Source: Cloeon dipterum
Lineage: Eukaryota; Arthropoda; Insecta; Ephemeroptera; Baetidae
NCBI RefSeq assembly: GCF_949628265.1
Contig: NC_088790.1
Location: 31,438,545 to 31,502,544, forward strand
DNA: 64,000 nucleotides
Reading direction: 5' to 3'
Shown: in pieces, positions 49,941 to 60,579 of the stretch
Layout of the letters: each line of letters begins with the position of its first letter
How positions within the stretch are numbered: position 1 is the stretch's first letter
Position numbers and translations under genes: made by a program
Notes under the pieces: model-generated
What the model saw: the letters and a program-made list of their open reading frames with translations, nothing else
Databases searched by the model: none
Told to the model about the DNA's origin: nothing

Positions 49941-51315
49941 ATAGAGCGTATACAAGAACAGATTTTCCCATCCTGTCTTTCCAGTTCCGGAAAAAATTAT
50001 TCCGGATGTTTCCGGTTCTTGTTTTAACTATGGAAAAAATCCTGTCCGGTCCTGTTCCGGTTAAATAATTCCGGTTCCGTGTGAAAAACCGGATTCCAGT
50101 TTTTGGGTTCAAGATTCACAAAAAAATCGTTTTTCCCGGGAAAAAAACAGTTTTTTGCAGATGTTTCGACAAAATATTAATATTTTATATGGACATTAAG
50201 TTTGTGGAGGTACTTTTCTCCAATATTTTTCAATTTATTTAACGAATAGGAATTAGATAAATTAGCTTTTAAAAATTTATCGTTGTATAGAGGTTAATTG
50301 GCTTGAGTCTTGGTTAAGCACGTAATTTATTCAAAAAGATGTTAATTTTTTACTTTTTTCTATTATGGTTCTAAAAACTTTGAAAATGAGTCAAAAAGGA
50401 AGGTTCAAATAATTAAAAAAAAATCCAAGTGTATTCTAGAATTTGCTTTTGAAAATTAGAAAATGTGTTCAAAAGTAGTCCCATGACAATTCCGAACTTT
50501 GGAGGCGAAAAATTTCACAGAGATAGAATATTTATTCACGAGTAAATTCACTTAAAAACACAAAAGTGGAAATTTTTCAAAAAATCGATTTTTTTTGTAA
50601 CTGCATATCTCCATTTTTAACCATCAGAATCGCAAAAACTAAACAAAATGAACTAGACCCGACCTCCCTTTAAGCTGAATGATTTAGAGGTGCTTACCCT
50701 CTAGCCCAAAATTGCAATACTTCATCCCCCTCGAAAAAGAAAAATATTCTTGATTTTTGTATTAATTAATATTTAATTTAGAAGAATTTTTCAGTTGAAA
50801 TTTTGAAAGAAAAGAATTTAAGATACACTAAAATATTTTAAAGCCCTGAGGAAGCAAGCTAAAAATTTTTGTATTCAAAAATATAGCAATGGGGTTGAAA
50901 GGGGATGTTGATAAGCACTCCCAAATACTTTTGCTGGTTAGTGGAGGTCGAGACGAGTCGAACGGTGGTTATTTTTTGCAATTCTGATGGTTAAGAACCA
51001 AAGATTTGGAGTGCAAACCCAAAAATTTCGAAAAATGTTAAATGATTTTTTAATTTTTAAAGTTGAGTTTCTCGAAAGGAAGTAATGACAACACTAAAAT
51101 TTAATACATTTTTAGCCCACTTTTTGCTGCGGCACAAAACTATTTTTATTATTTAAAAAAGGAAAAAACCGGGAAAGACCGGAAAAATCTTTTGGCTTAT
51201 TGAAAATTCTGTCCGGTCCTGTTCCGGTTAAAATCTTTCCGGTTCCGTGTGAAAAACCGGAAAAGGACAGGATTCCGGTTTCCAGTTTCGAATTCCTGTC
51301 TTGGGATACGCTCTG
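49941..51315. mobile_element. hAT-like non-autonomous DNA transposon
   Basis: It is flanked on both sides by ACTTGGACA (49933-49941 and 51316-51324), which contains an 8-bp target-site duplication. The ends are inverted: AGAGCGTATACAAGAACAG on the left and, read inward from the right, CAGAGCGTATCCCAAGACAG. Subterminal CCGGTTCCGTGTGAAAAACC blocks occur near both ends (50066 and 51238). An 8-bp duplication and CAGAG-type ends are typical of hAT elements. There is no transposase reading frame, so it would depend on another element. Its middle (50620-51020) holds modules of the inverted-arm family seen in the tandem array at 1-10 kb. Confidence 0.75.
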
Positions 51316-51513
51316 ACTTGGACACATCATTCCGAACAATTTTGAGCAAAACTTAACGTTAAATGTGTTTTCCCATTTAAGGCGTGGAAAGTTAGCTGGT
51401 AAAAAGACACTTATCAGAATCTGAAAGAAATATTGCAAAGGAATACGCCGAGAGAATGTCAAGAGCTCATCTCTCCACGCCACGGAAAAAGGAGAGCCGT
51501 GCCCGCCGAGCCG

Positions 51514-51515
<2 letters not shown>

Positions 51516-51555
<40 letters not shown>
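51516..51555. repeat. AC microsatellite
   Basis: A (AC)20 run in the 5' flank of the second Ivd copy. The matching place in the other arm has only (GT)7 at 45288-45301. Confidence 0.95.
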
Positions 51556-51557
<2 letters not shown>

Positions 51558-51864
51558 TGAGTTGCGATTTTCTCTCCCTTGTTCGCCAGTCCTTAATTCC
51601 AGTAAACCCCGAACTTAACTCAGATTCCCCGCTCGCTAAGTATTAAGACCCTGAGCGAGGCTACAAATTTTCTCAAATTTTGAAGAGAATTGGCAACTTG
51701 AGCGGGCTCAACTTTTGAACTAGCTTCTGATTTGCCGCCTATAGTGACGTAATATTCTGTTTTTATTTTTCTCACTCCCGCCCCGCCCACTTTCGCTCGC
51801 AACTCGTAGTAACCCAAGACGAGCCTCCAATATTTTTGCTTCGACCGCTTCGACAGAGATTAAC

Positions 51865-54373
51865 ATGTCTTCCATCCGGTTGATGTCCCAAAGATGCTGC
51901 AAGAGCCTTTTTAACCGAAAATCCGTCTCCGGACTGAGTGTCCTGCAAGCGAGACAGAGTTCGCAGTACTTTCCTATCGATGATAACGTGTTCGGGCTAA
52001 ACGAGGATCAGCAACAGGTACAAAAGGGGTTTTAAAATTCTTGAATTCTATAATAACATCTCAAATTTCAGCTCAGACAGACGGTTTTTAATTTTTTCCA
52101 AAAGGAGCTCGCTCCGAAGGCAGCAGAAATCGACAAAACCAACAATTTCCCCGAACTGCGGGTGAGTAAATAATTTTTAGAAATATTATTTGCTATCGTG
52201 GATTATTTTCAGGAGTTCTGGAAGAAACTGGGCAGCTTGGGGACGTTGGGCATCACCGCGTCGAGCAAATATGGTGGCTCGGACGGCTCGTATCTGGACC
52301 ACTGCATCATCATGGAGGAGATGTCGAGGGCCGCTGGTGGCATTGCCCTGAGCTACGGCGCACATTCTAATTTATGCGTCAACCAAATTAATCGTAACGG
52401 AACCGAGGAGCAGAAGGAGAAATACCTTCCGAAGGTTAGTTTTTTTTTATTTGCGAAGAGAACGATTTAATATTAAATTTGCAGTTATGCTCTGGAGAAC
52501 ACATGGGAGCCCTGGCCATGTCGGAGCCTGGCGCCGGCTCGGACGTCGTCTCGATGAAACTGCGAGCTGATAAAAAAGGAGACTACTACACGCTGAATGG
52601 CAACAAGTTTTGGATCACCAACGGCCCTGACGCCGAGACTCTTGTGGTAATTTCATTATTTTTTGTTTATTATTTTCCTTAAATGGAATAAATTAATTCA
52701 GGTCTACGCCAAGACGAATCCGAACGCGGCCAAGCCCCAGCACGGAGTGACGGCGTTAATCGTCGAGAAGGGAATGGAGGGCTTCAGCACCGCCCAAAAA
52801 CTGGACAAACTCGGCATTCGCGGCTCCAACACTGGCGAACTCATTTTTGAAAACTGCAAGGTGCCAGGTACGCTTGAAATAATTTAAAAAAAATTATATC
52901 AGCAATTTTTTTATATTTTTATTTCTAGCTAAAAACATTCTGGGTCAGGAGAACAAAGGCATCTATACGTGTTGTTCAGCGGGCTGGACCTGGAGCGTCT
53001 GGTGCTGGCGGCCGGTCCGGTGGGCCTGATGCAGGCCAGCTGCGACACCGCCTTCGAGTACGTGCACCAGCGAAAGCAGTTCGGCCAGCCGATCGGCGAG
53101 TTCCAGCTGGTGCAGGCTAAAATCGCCGACATGTTCACGTCGCTGTCCGTCTCCAGGTCGTACCTGTACAGCGTGGCCAGGGCGTGCGACAACGGCAAGG
53201 TCAGCCGCAGGGACTGCGCCTCCGTCATCCTGTTCTGCGCTGAACAAGCTACCAAGGTCGCCCTCGACGCCATCCAGTGTCTCGGTGAGTACTTGGATTT
53301 TTCTCAAGCTAAATTCAGCAGAACTTTCGGAACCGCCAACGCCAACTGTTCTTTCGCCATAGAAACGTTTATTTTACTCCAAATTATTAGATAAGAAGTG
53401 TTTTCTCAAAAAAGTCAACTTTTCCCGCCAAAAATTTCCCATGCGAAATGCAATAATCTGCTTCCGGTGAGCGCAAACCTGATTGTTTTTGTTTGGAGCC
53501 TAAGTTAATTAATTGCGAAAATCAGAGATCCTCGACGCTGATTGGCTGACGCAAAACGCATGTCAACAGCGTTAAAGTGTTATAAATTGCGCGGGAATTC
53601 CTGACGTGCGCGTTCATCAGCCAATCAGCGTCGCGAGGGTCGAGAACTAAAAATTCTTGCAGTTTGTGTCTTCTTTGTGTCTTTGTGTCTTCTTGCAGCT
53701 TTAAAGAGTTCATTAATCAATTTATAGTCCAAGAAATTAATTAAAAGTCCATTTAAATTGATTAAATTGCGAATTAAAACACGTAAATCAGAGACAAGGA
53801 GCAAGAATTCTTTGCTGGAAGAATCCTTGACGCTGATTGGCTGAGCGCAACAGGCACGTAAGCAGCTGCCGCGGTTGCCTAGCAACCAGCTTAACATGCG
53901 CGTTGCTGAGCCAATCAGCGGCAAAAATTCATTGGGATGAAAAATTCTTTGCAGTTTTCTCCGATTTGCGTGTTTTTGTTCTCAATTTAACATATTTAAA
54001 GCAATTTTAAAGTGTTTCTGCGATTAAAAATCGATAGACCAACTCTTAAGCTGTAAAAATAGACACCAAACAACCGTTTTTTCCACTCTTAAAGATGCAT
54101 TTAACTTTGGGTTCTTTTGGCGGCAAAAATTCGTTTGACAAAGTCTTTCAAAAATTATCTGAGAATTTAAAGAATTTTTCATTGTGGTGAATTGTTATTG
54201 GAAATTGAAACAATTATCTTTTGTTGTGTGCCTGAGCAGGCGGCAATGGCTACATCAACGACTACCCGACTGGCAGGTACCTGAGAGACGCCAAGCTCTA
54301 CGAAATCGGGGCTGGAACGAGCGAAGTGCGCCGATTGGTCATCGGACGCTCGCTGAACGAGCTCTACAAATAA
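51865..54373 (+). pseudogene. Ivd: Isovaleryl-CoA dehydrogenase, frameshifted copy
   Basis: All seven exons and splice sites match the intact copy: 51865-52017, 52072-52161, 52213-52434, 52485-52646, 52702-52867, 52929-53284 and 54240-54373. Exon 6 is 356 bases instead of 354: GGCATCTACGTG in the intact gene is GGCATCTATACGTG here. The 2-bp insertion falls at codon 277, about nine residues before the catalytic Glu286, and throws the rest out of frame, so the substrate-binding and C-terminal helices are lost. Splicing and the final exon are otherwise intact, which suggests a recent event or an assembly error. A poly(A) signal lies at 54584-54589. Confidence 0.85.
53400..54140. repeat. Two adjacent foldback elements, family A, in the second Ivd copy
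   Basis: Cores at about 53530-53635 and 53828-53920 with GACGCTGATTGGCTGACGC against CATCAGCCAATCAGCGTCGC, and GCTGATTGGCTGAGCGCAAC against GTTGCTGAGCCAATCAGC. They are counterparts of 42620-43430. One core is internally shortened, having lost the CGGTTGCCTAGCAAC centre. Confidence 0.75.
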
Positions 54374-54957
54374 TGAAGTGCCATTGCATTTTAATCGCGC
54401 GCTTGCCTTTTAGAAAAATACTATACTGGTACAATACTAAACTTGTCTCAGAAAAAAAATGTGATCGAGAATAGGTTAGTGACCCCAAATCTGCCATATT
54501 AAATATTAAAATACCACCTGGGGTTACTACAAACTATATCGAGCGTTGCTCAATGTTGAATATTTTGAAAATATTATATTTTTAATAAACCAAATTTTAA
54601 TCAGCAGTTAAATTGCAGTTTCCTTCTCTGCTCATGCAGTGTCTAACTAAATCAAAAATGCGTTTGAAAAAGCTGAAAATTCAAATTTATGGCAGTAAAA
54701 TAAAATTAATTTGTAAGAGCTTAGAAAGCTGTCAAATTGCCAGAGAAACTCGTGTAAATGCTACAAAAATGCCTAAAAATTACCTTTCATCTTGATCTTT
54801 ATAAAGATGTGCAATTTTTTATGAAAAAAATCCTAATCTGTGAAACATATATCGTGATTTTACAGTAGCGAGACAATTTAATAGGCTCACAGCTTTATTG
54901 ACGATTAAGCAAACTTTAATTTACTGAAAAGTATGTTACATTGATATTGAAAATAAA

Positions 54958-55130
54958 ATTATATATATCGCTGTGGCAGCGCCTTTTCCTAGTATCCCAA
55001 ACAAAAGAGTTAGTTGATTTTCGATTTTTGCACACATTGTTGAGCGATTTTTGCAACACGCAAATTTTGCTACAATCGGAAAAGATACTGGGATTGGTCG
55101 CTGCCACAGCGATATATATATATTGTATTT
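54958..55130. mobile_element. Short MITE with perfect terminal inverted repeats
   Basis: TATATATCGCTGTGGCAGCG on the left is mirrored by CGCTGCCACAGCGATATATA on the right, about 120 bp apart. The AT-rich outer ends fit a TA or TATA target. There is no coding sequence. Confidence 0.7.
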
Positions 55131-55269
55131 TGTTTGGAGCCGTTTATTTTACTAAATTGATTATATATATATACAGAGAAAAACCAATAGAGCAGCCAAA
55201 GTCGACATAATAATATAAAAAATTACATTTTTGTTTCTGTTTAAAATTGTAATGCATACAATCTAAATT

Positions 55270-57243
55270 CTAACACCCGCGACCGTTATATAATTGAAGA
55301 AGTCTATTCAACTTAAAGCTTGACAAGATTTTATCACGTTGCATACCTACTTTAGTAAGTAAATTTACGTCGGTTAAAGTCTTGAGATACGCGGATGCGT
55401 TTAACACCAGCTCTCGCATTCTCCTGATATATACGGAATGGGGATTTGGAATCTTAGTCGCAATAATATGCAACCTCTCGAGTTTGCCGAGAATATGCCC
55501 GCTCTTGATCAAGGAAGCCACTTCAGAAATATCATTTAGGTCAAAGTTTGCCCCTTCTAGAAACAAGTCTTTCAACTCTGGTGCGCGCACAATAACAGCG
55601 AAATTGTTTCTCGCTCTTTCGTGCGATTGGAAATGTAATCGTCTTAATTTCGAAAATTTTGGTGGGGACGAGGTATCTAGCAAGTTTATTCCAGTTAAAC
55701 GAAGCTTCTCTAGTGCTGGGCAGAGCGCAAAAATGTTTTTTAAATCGTAGTTGAAGGCGTCGTCATCCCATCCAGGACTATTAGAGAGTAGCAATTCGGT
55801 CAGGTTTAACCCATACCTCTTCAGATATCGGGTCAACGTATTAGCACATGGGACATTTATCAAGGATAAGCTTTTCAGAGTAGTGACGAACGTCATAGTT
55901 GCATGCACATCCTCCTCCGTGAAAATCATATCTTCAGGCCACATTATCTAAAAACAGAAAATTGGAATATTTAAAAGCGAGACACTTTTAAAAATCTCAC
56001 AAAACAAACCTCAAGATGCGTGACGCGAGGAAACATGACTGGATATGGGCAAATTTCCGGGATTATCAACAAGTGACGTAATTCGTAAATTTTGTTGTTC
56101 AGCTGGGGATCAGTCATGAATTGGATTACTTCCTCCGGGTGCACAGAGTTGCTTCCTACGCTTCCAACGCGAGCCCTGATAATATGCAATTTGGGCAAGT
56201 GAACAAGGCAGGCACGCCAGAGTAATCTGAATGATTCTTTGTCGTAATCATCTCTGGCTGGCGAAAAAGAAAACATTCTTAAACGAGATAAAGCGCTGGT
56301 GCTGTCCTCCAAAACTTCTGGAAGGACACGATTTCTAAAATGAAGTAGCACTTCCACAATGATCAAGTTTTCATGATTTTCGCACAGCATTTTCAGGTCC
56401 ATAAAATTTATGACAAAGCTTGATATCGTCAATTGGCAAATAAATTTTAACAGTCCAACACTCTGGAGGGCAGTCCTGCTTAAAAACACGCAGTTTGGTT
56501 CTTCCCGAAGACACAAATATTTTTTTGGCTGTCCTAAATGACAAACGTTTTCCGATATGAAAAATTGTTGTACATATGGAACGTAGAACTGGATTGCATT
56601 GATCATCTAAAAAGACGTTAGGTTTCAATGATTTAATAATATATGGATATAAGAAATAAATATTGAATACGTACCACACATAGCTGACGCCCTTTTCGTT
56701 CAATGGGGCAGAAGGTCATAATTCCGTCAAGGTTAATAGATTGTCCTATATTTGGCCTCGTTTTGAGCAAATGGAAAAATATTTTCTTTCGTCTTTCAAA
56801 CTCAACGAAGGATGGGGACTGTGTACATGGAATTGCGAGGAAACAATCCAGAAATTTTTGTTGCACGTAAGCACCTGAGAGAACATTTTTTCATTATAGG
56901 TATCCCAAGAATGCTCAAAATCCGAAAGAAATTTTAAAATGATAGACATGTGGATGCACGTATGAAGAAATTTTCCACTAGCTAGCTGTGACTTCCAAAT
57001 ATTTACCAAAATTTTGGAAATTGTTAGGGATTGCAGATCGATCAACCATGGCATCAACCAAAATATGTTTGCAGATGTCCACTAAGCTAGTCTGCCTTTT
57101 TCGCAAATTTTGGAGCCTCGTGCTAGTCAACTTCAGCCTCCTGTCGGCCAAATTCGGAACCTTCCTGTGAAAAATATTTTGGAAACTTAATAATCAAGAA
57201 TATAAAAATTAAATCAATTTACGCACATCCAATCTTGCATCAT
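55270..57243 (-). CDS. Leucine-rich-repeat protein, diverged third member
   Basis: Five exons: 57227-57243, 57007-57164, 56675-56874, 56010-56606 and 55270-55947, giving 549 residues with matching phases. The segment RLKLTSTRLQNLRKR corresponds to TLMTKNRLQNLRRR in the two copies at 16 and 47 kb. The next exon has the same layout ending in a FCPIERKGRQ-like stretch where the others have FFPG. The last exon shows clear LRR spacing (LKSLSLINVPC, LTELLLSNSPG, LEKLRLTGINLL, LKDLFLEGANF, LERLHIIATKI). The exon that is split in three in the other copies is a single exon here. The very short first exon (MMQDW) is the least certain part. The molecular role is unknown. Confidence 0.65.
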
Positions 57244-57599
57244 TGTTGAGGTGGTTCAAAATTGACTTATTTTCCTCACAAAAACACAAGCGTGACGCCT
57301 TGCAAGCTGCTTCTCCTGCGGGGGTTCAATTGAGATTGAGGGAGGGCACGACTCTTTCCTCCAGATAGGGGGAGATGAGATTTTGAAGAACCTGCCACCT
57401 GACGGCTGATGTAGGTAACCTTTTACCTTTGCGCACGAGTTGGTCAGCAAATAGCAGCAATAATAGCTGAATAATATAAAAGTGGTAATAGAAGATTAAA
57501 TTTTAAATTCCCCCGGGAAAATCACGTGCAGAAATTTACTGGTCATAAAAACATGCTATCATGAAATAGCTGCAATTTTAATTTTCCTTGACTTTTTTT

Positions 57600-57842
57600 C
57601 AATTGACCAGTTGCATAAACCCTTAGTGTTTGCAGCCGCCAACAGATGACGCAACCACAGACTTTTTTAAAAATATTGTTTTAAGTGGTTTTAAGGCATT
57701 TCCGTTGCGATTTCAGACTCAATCTTAGCTATTTTGCATTCTTCAATTAATTTGATTTTTTACGTGCTGATAACCAAAATCGGTTCAGCCATTCGCCGTA
57801 GAAACGTTGGAAAAGATTTTTTTATTTCAAAAAAAAAAAAAA
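57600..57842. repeat. Foldback element, family C, half copy
   Basis: Only the left arm is present (GACCAGTTGCATAAACCCTT, CAGCCGCCAACAGATG, GTAGAAACGTTGGAAAAGAT). It breaks off at a poly-A run (about 57827-57842) where the arm would turn back. Confidence 0.7.
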
Positions 57843-58169
57843 ATAAATTCATAAAAATTATTGAAATAAAAAATATGTTTTTTGCTGAGATGATTCTTGA
57901 ATAAAAGCAACTCAATTTTTGGGTAATTTTGACTTTCCCCAAAATTTTTTAAAGGTTCTTTTACGGCCAGCTGAAATTTTCAGACGATTTTTTTTTGCAA
58001 ATTTGCAAATATTTTGCTGAGTGGAGAAAAATTGGAAATTTAATCAGCTTTCTCAATATTGGCAGATTTTGATGCTACTTTCAACTGGTAAATTTTGATC
58101 AGGCTAATCACATACGGACCCTTTTCAAAAATCAGCAATTTTTGAAAAAATAAAAAACTTGCAAACGAA

Positions 58170-60440
58170 CTTTATTTTCACCTTCTCAATGTTAAATTTT
58201 CATAATTTTTCTCAACCCGAAAGCAATTAATAACCTTTGCTAAAAAAAGAGGGCGTAACCAGTAAAATACTAAAAATTGGATTTTGGGGCACTTTTTGTC
58301 GGGGGGTCGAGGGGGATCCGGGCCCCCGAGGTTTTTGGCCGCCGGCTCACGGGGCCCCGGGGGGCCGCCCGTTTGCAAGCGGCCTCCCTATGCTCGCGGG
58401 TAAAAAAATCGCCAAAAAGGGGTGGATCTCGGGGTGAAACTCGCGTGTGGTCGACGGAGGATCACTTCCAAACGTTTTTATTGGTGAGAAACCCGCGATT
58501 CCTCCCATAGGTGAATTTAAAAAAAATAAAACCAAAGTGGGCCTTTTTGCGGGTCTTTCCGGGGCAGCGGGGGGTGCGTTGGGGTTGGGGGCTGAAAACT
58601 GTGCCGTCGCTCGCAGAATTTAACGGCGGATTTAACGAACACCAGTTTTAGTTCGCAAGTCCCATAGCGGCTGAGATAAAATATTCGGAAGGTGCAAAAA
58701 CGTGGTGTGGACAATAATTATTTTTTTTCGGGGGGCCCGCACACGGGCCCACGGGGCCCGACGGCCCGCCGCTATCACTCATTCGAAATAAGCTACGATT
58801 AGCTTCATTTTTATGTTCAGTTTCACCATCCTGCTTCAACGGCGCCCGAGATACGAGGGCCGAAAGAATAAAAACAGGGCAAAGTCGAAATTCCCATAAG
58901 GAATGCATCGGAGCCCACTTTGTTTGGGATCAAAATTCCAAGATAGCCAATCTTTAAGTTTGCCCAAAAACAAATGCCCTGCGAGTATGAAATCCGGGTG
59001 ACCTCCTCAGGGTCACCGGTGACCCCTCAAAGTTCGAAAACGCGATTTTTCGGTACTCGCGCCCCCCGCGGGGTCCCTATGGGCCCCAGCAACCCCAAAC
59101 TCGAGATTCGAGCAGGCGACGAGTGGACGAAGCCAACGGTGCTCGGAAAACATTTTTCCGCACCATAGCAAAAAAGTTATTAAACGGGCAAATTTGCCCA
59201 TTTCCTACCTGAGTACCTTTCGGCAGGTATATCTCCGGACCTGAGCAAGATTTCTCGCAAAACGCAACCAACTTAATGCGCAATTTATCTGCGAGTGTTT
59301 TAAGACCAAATTCGACCTGATCGGATGAACAACCGCGGAGGAGTAGCGTTTGGCGCGCGGCGCGGAACGGTTTTTCGCCTCCCATAAGCTTAACATGGGG
59401 ATTTCGAATTCGGGTTTTCGGGCTGCAAAAAAAATTTTCGGCCACGATGACCACCCCACTCTCATTCGCATGGCGAACAGTGCCTGCAAACCGATTTTGG
59501 CCGAAATCTGGGCCATAGGCGAATTACGGCGGAGCATTGAAAATCCGCGTTTTGCTCAGCACGCAAATGGCCATGCTGAAAATACGCGCGGCGGCGCCGC
59601 GGAGCCGCCGGGCGCTGAACATCGAATTTGACCATCGGATTCACACGAGTGCGTGCGCACGTGTCTGAAACCGAATTTTCAGCGGTCTAGCTCTGCCCAA
59701 ATTCATTTTATAAGGGATTTTCGGTTTTTGGTGTGCAAAGCGCATGCACGGAAGGAGGTTCGTGCGGTGCGGCACCGAGCCACACAGATTTATTTTTGCC
59801 AAAATTCGAGTATTCACCGCGGCGTCGACCGCGACCCCTCATTCGAAAGTGCTCGCCAAGCACTTTAACCTGGCGTGCCCAAACGACCTTTCTCAGGGTC
59901 CCCCGACCTGAAACCCTTACCCAGGTAGAATTTTAACGAATTTTTCGCGGTTTGTGCGTCAGTTCGAGAGTGAAAGTGCGGAGCCACCGCGCGGCGCCGC
60001 CAACAATAAGTTTGCCGTGCGGCGAAGCACTTTTCGGCAAAGCGCTTTTCCGCGACTCGCCGAGCGGCGCCGAATGCCAGTTTTTTTCGAATTGCACGAA
60101 TCAACCTGAACCGCACCGCGCAAATTCAGCCCCCGCCGCGATCGTTTTTGATTTTCAACATCTGCCAATCACTCGAACGGAGCGCCTCGGCTTTTTCCGT
60201 CTAACAATTATTGTACCAGTGGAGCGATTTTCGCGCGCGACCCCTCCCCGGAAGCGTCTCGCCGGGGCGCACACCCCCACCCATCCCGGCGACCTTTCTC
60301 AGGGTGGCCGCCCTGAGCTCGCTCCCCGAGCCGGTTTTCTCGGCGTTTCCGGCCCCCGCCCTCGATCGGGTTTGGGGGGAATCCGAGTTAGCCCCCGACC
60401 CCGAGTGGGCCCCCGCCACCAAGCGCAAGCGCTGAAGCGC
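58170..60440. repeat. GC-rich dispersed repeat, family F, no gene recognised
   Basis: A 2.2-kb block of high GC with sharp edges in AT-rich surroundings. It holds runs such as CGAGGGGGATCCGGGCCCCC and CACGGGGCCCCGGGGGG, repeated phrases CCATAGGTGAATT/GCCATAGGCGAATTACGG and ACCTTTCTCAGGG (59886 and 60291), and blocks shared with the elements at 26 and 37 kb. Several long open frames exist on both strands, but they overlap each other, carry low-complexity composition and match no domain I know. I therefore read it as a non-coding mobile or repeat-derived block. Confidence 0.5.
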
Positions 60441-60579
60441 TTGTGCCGCTTGTAATATACTATATTATATATGTATGAGTTACATAAAACGGCTAGCTAG
60501 CAGAGACATCCCCGCAGTCAAAGCCGCAGTCACTTGCATTCATGAACTTGTATTATAGTGCGTGCATCTCGTTCTAATC

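Larger units (their letters stand above)
51353..54779. repeat. Right arm of the large inverted duplication
   Basis: Reverse-complement of 45474-42115 followed directly by the reverse complement of 41405-41275. The join near 54650 marks a 710-bp loss relative to the left arm. Confidence 0.85.

Noticed and set aside
59952-60455. Open frame of 167 codons in the GC-rich block
   Set aside because: High GC makes stop codons rare. Frames on both strands overlap, composition is Pro/Arg/Ala-biased, and no domain or splice structure supports a gene.
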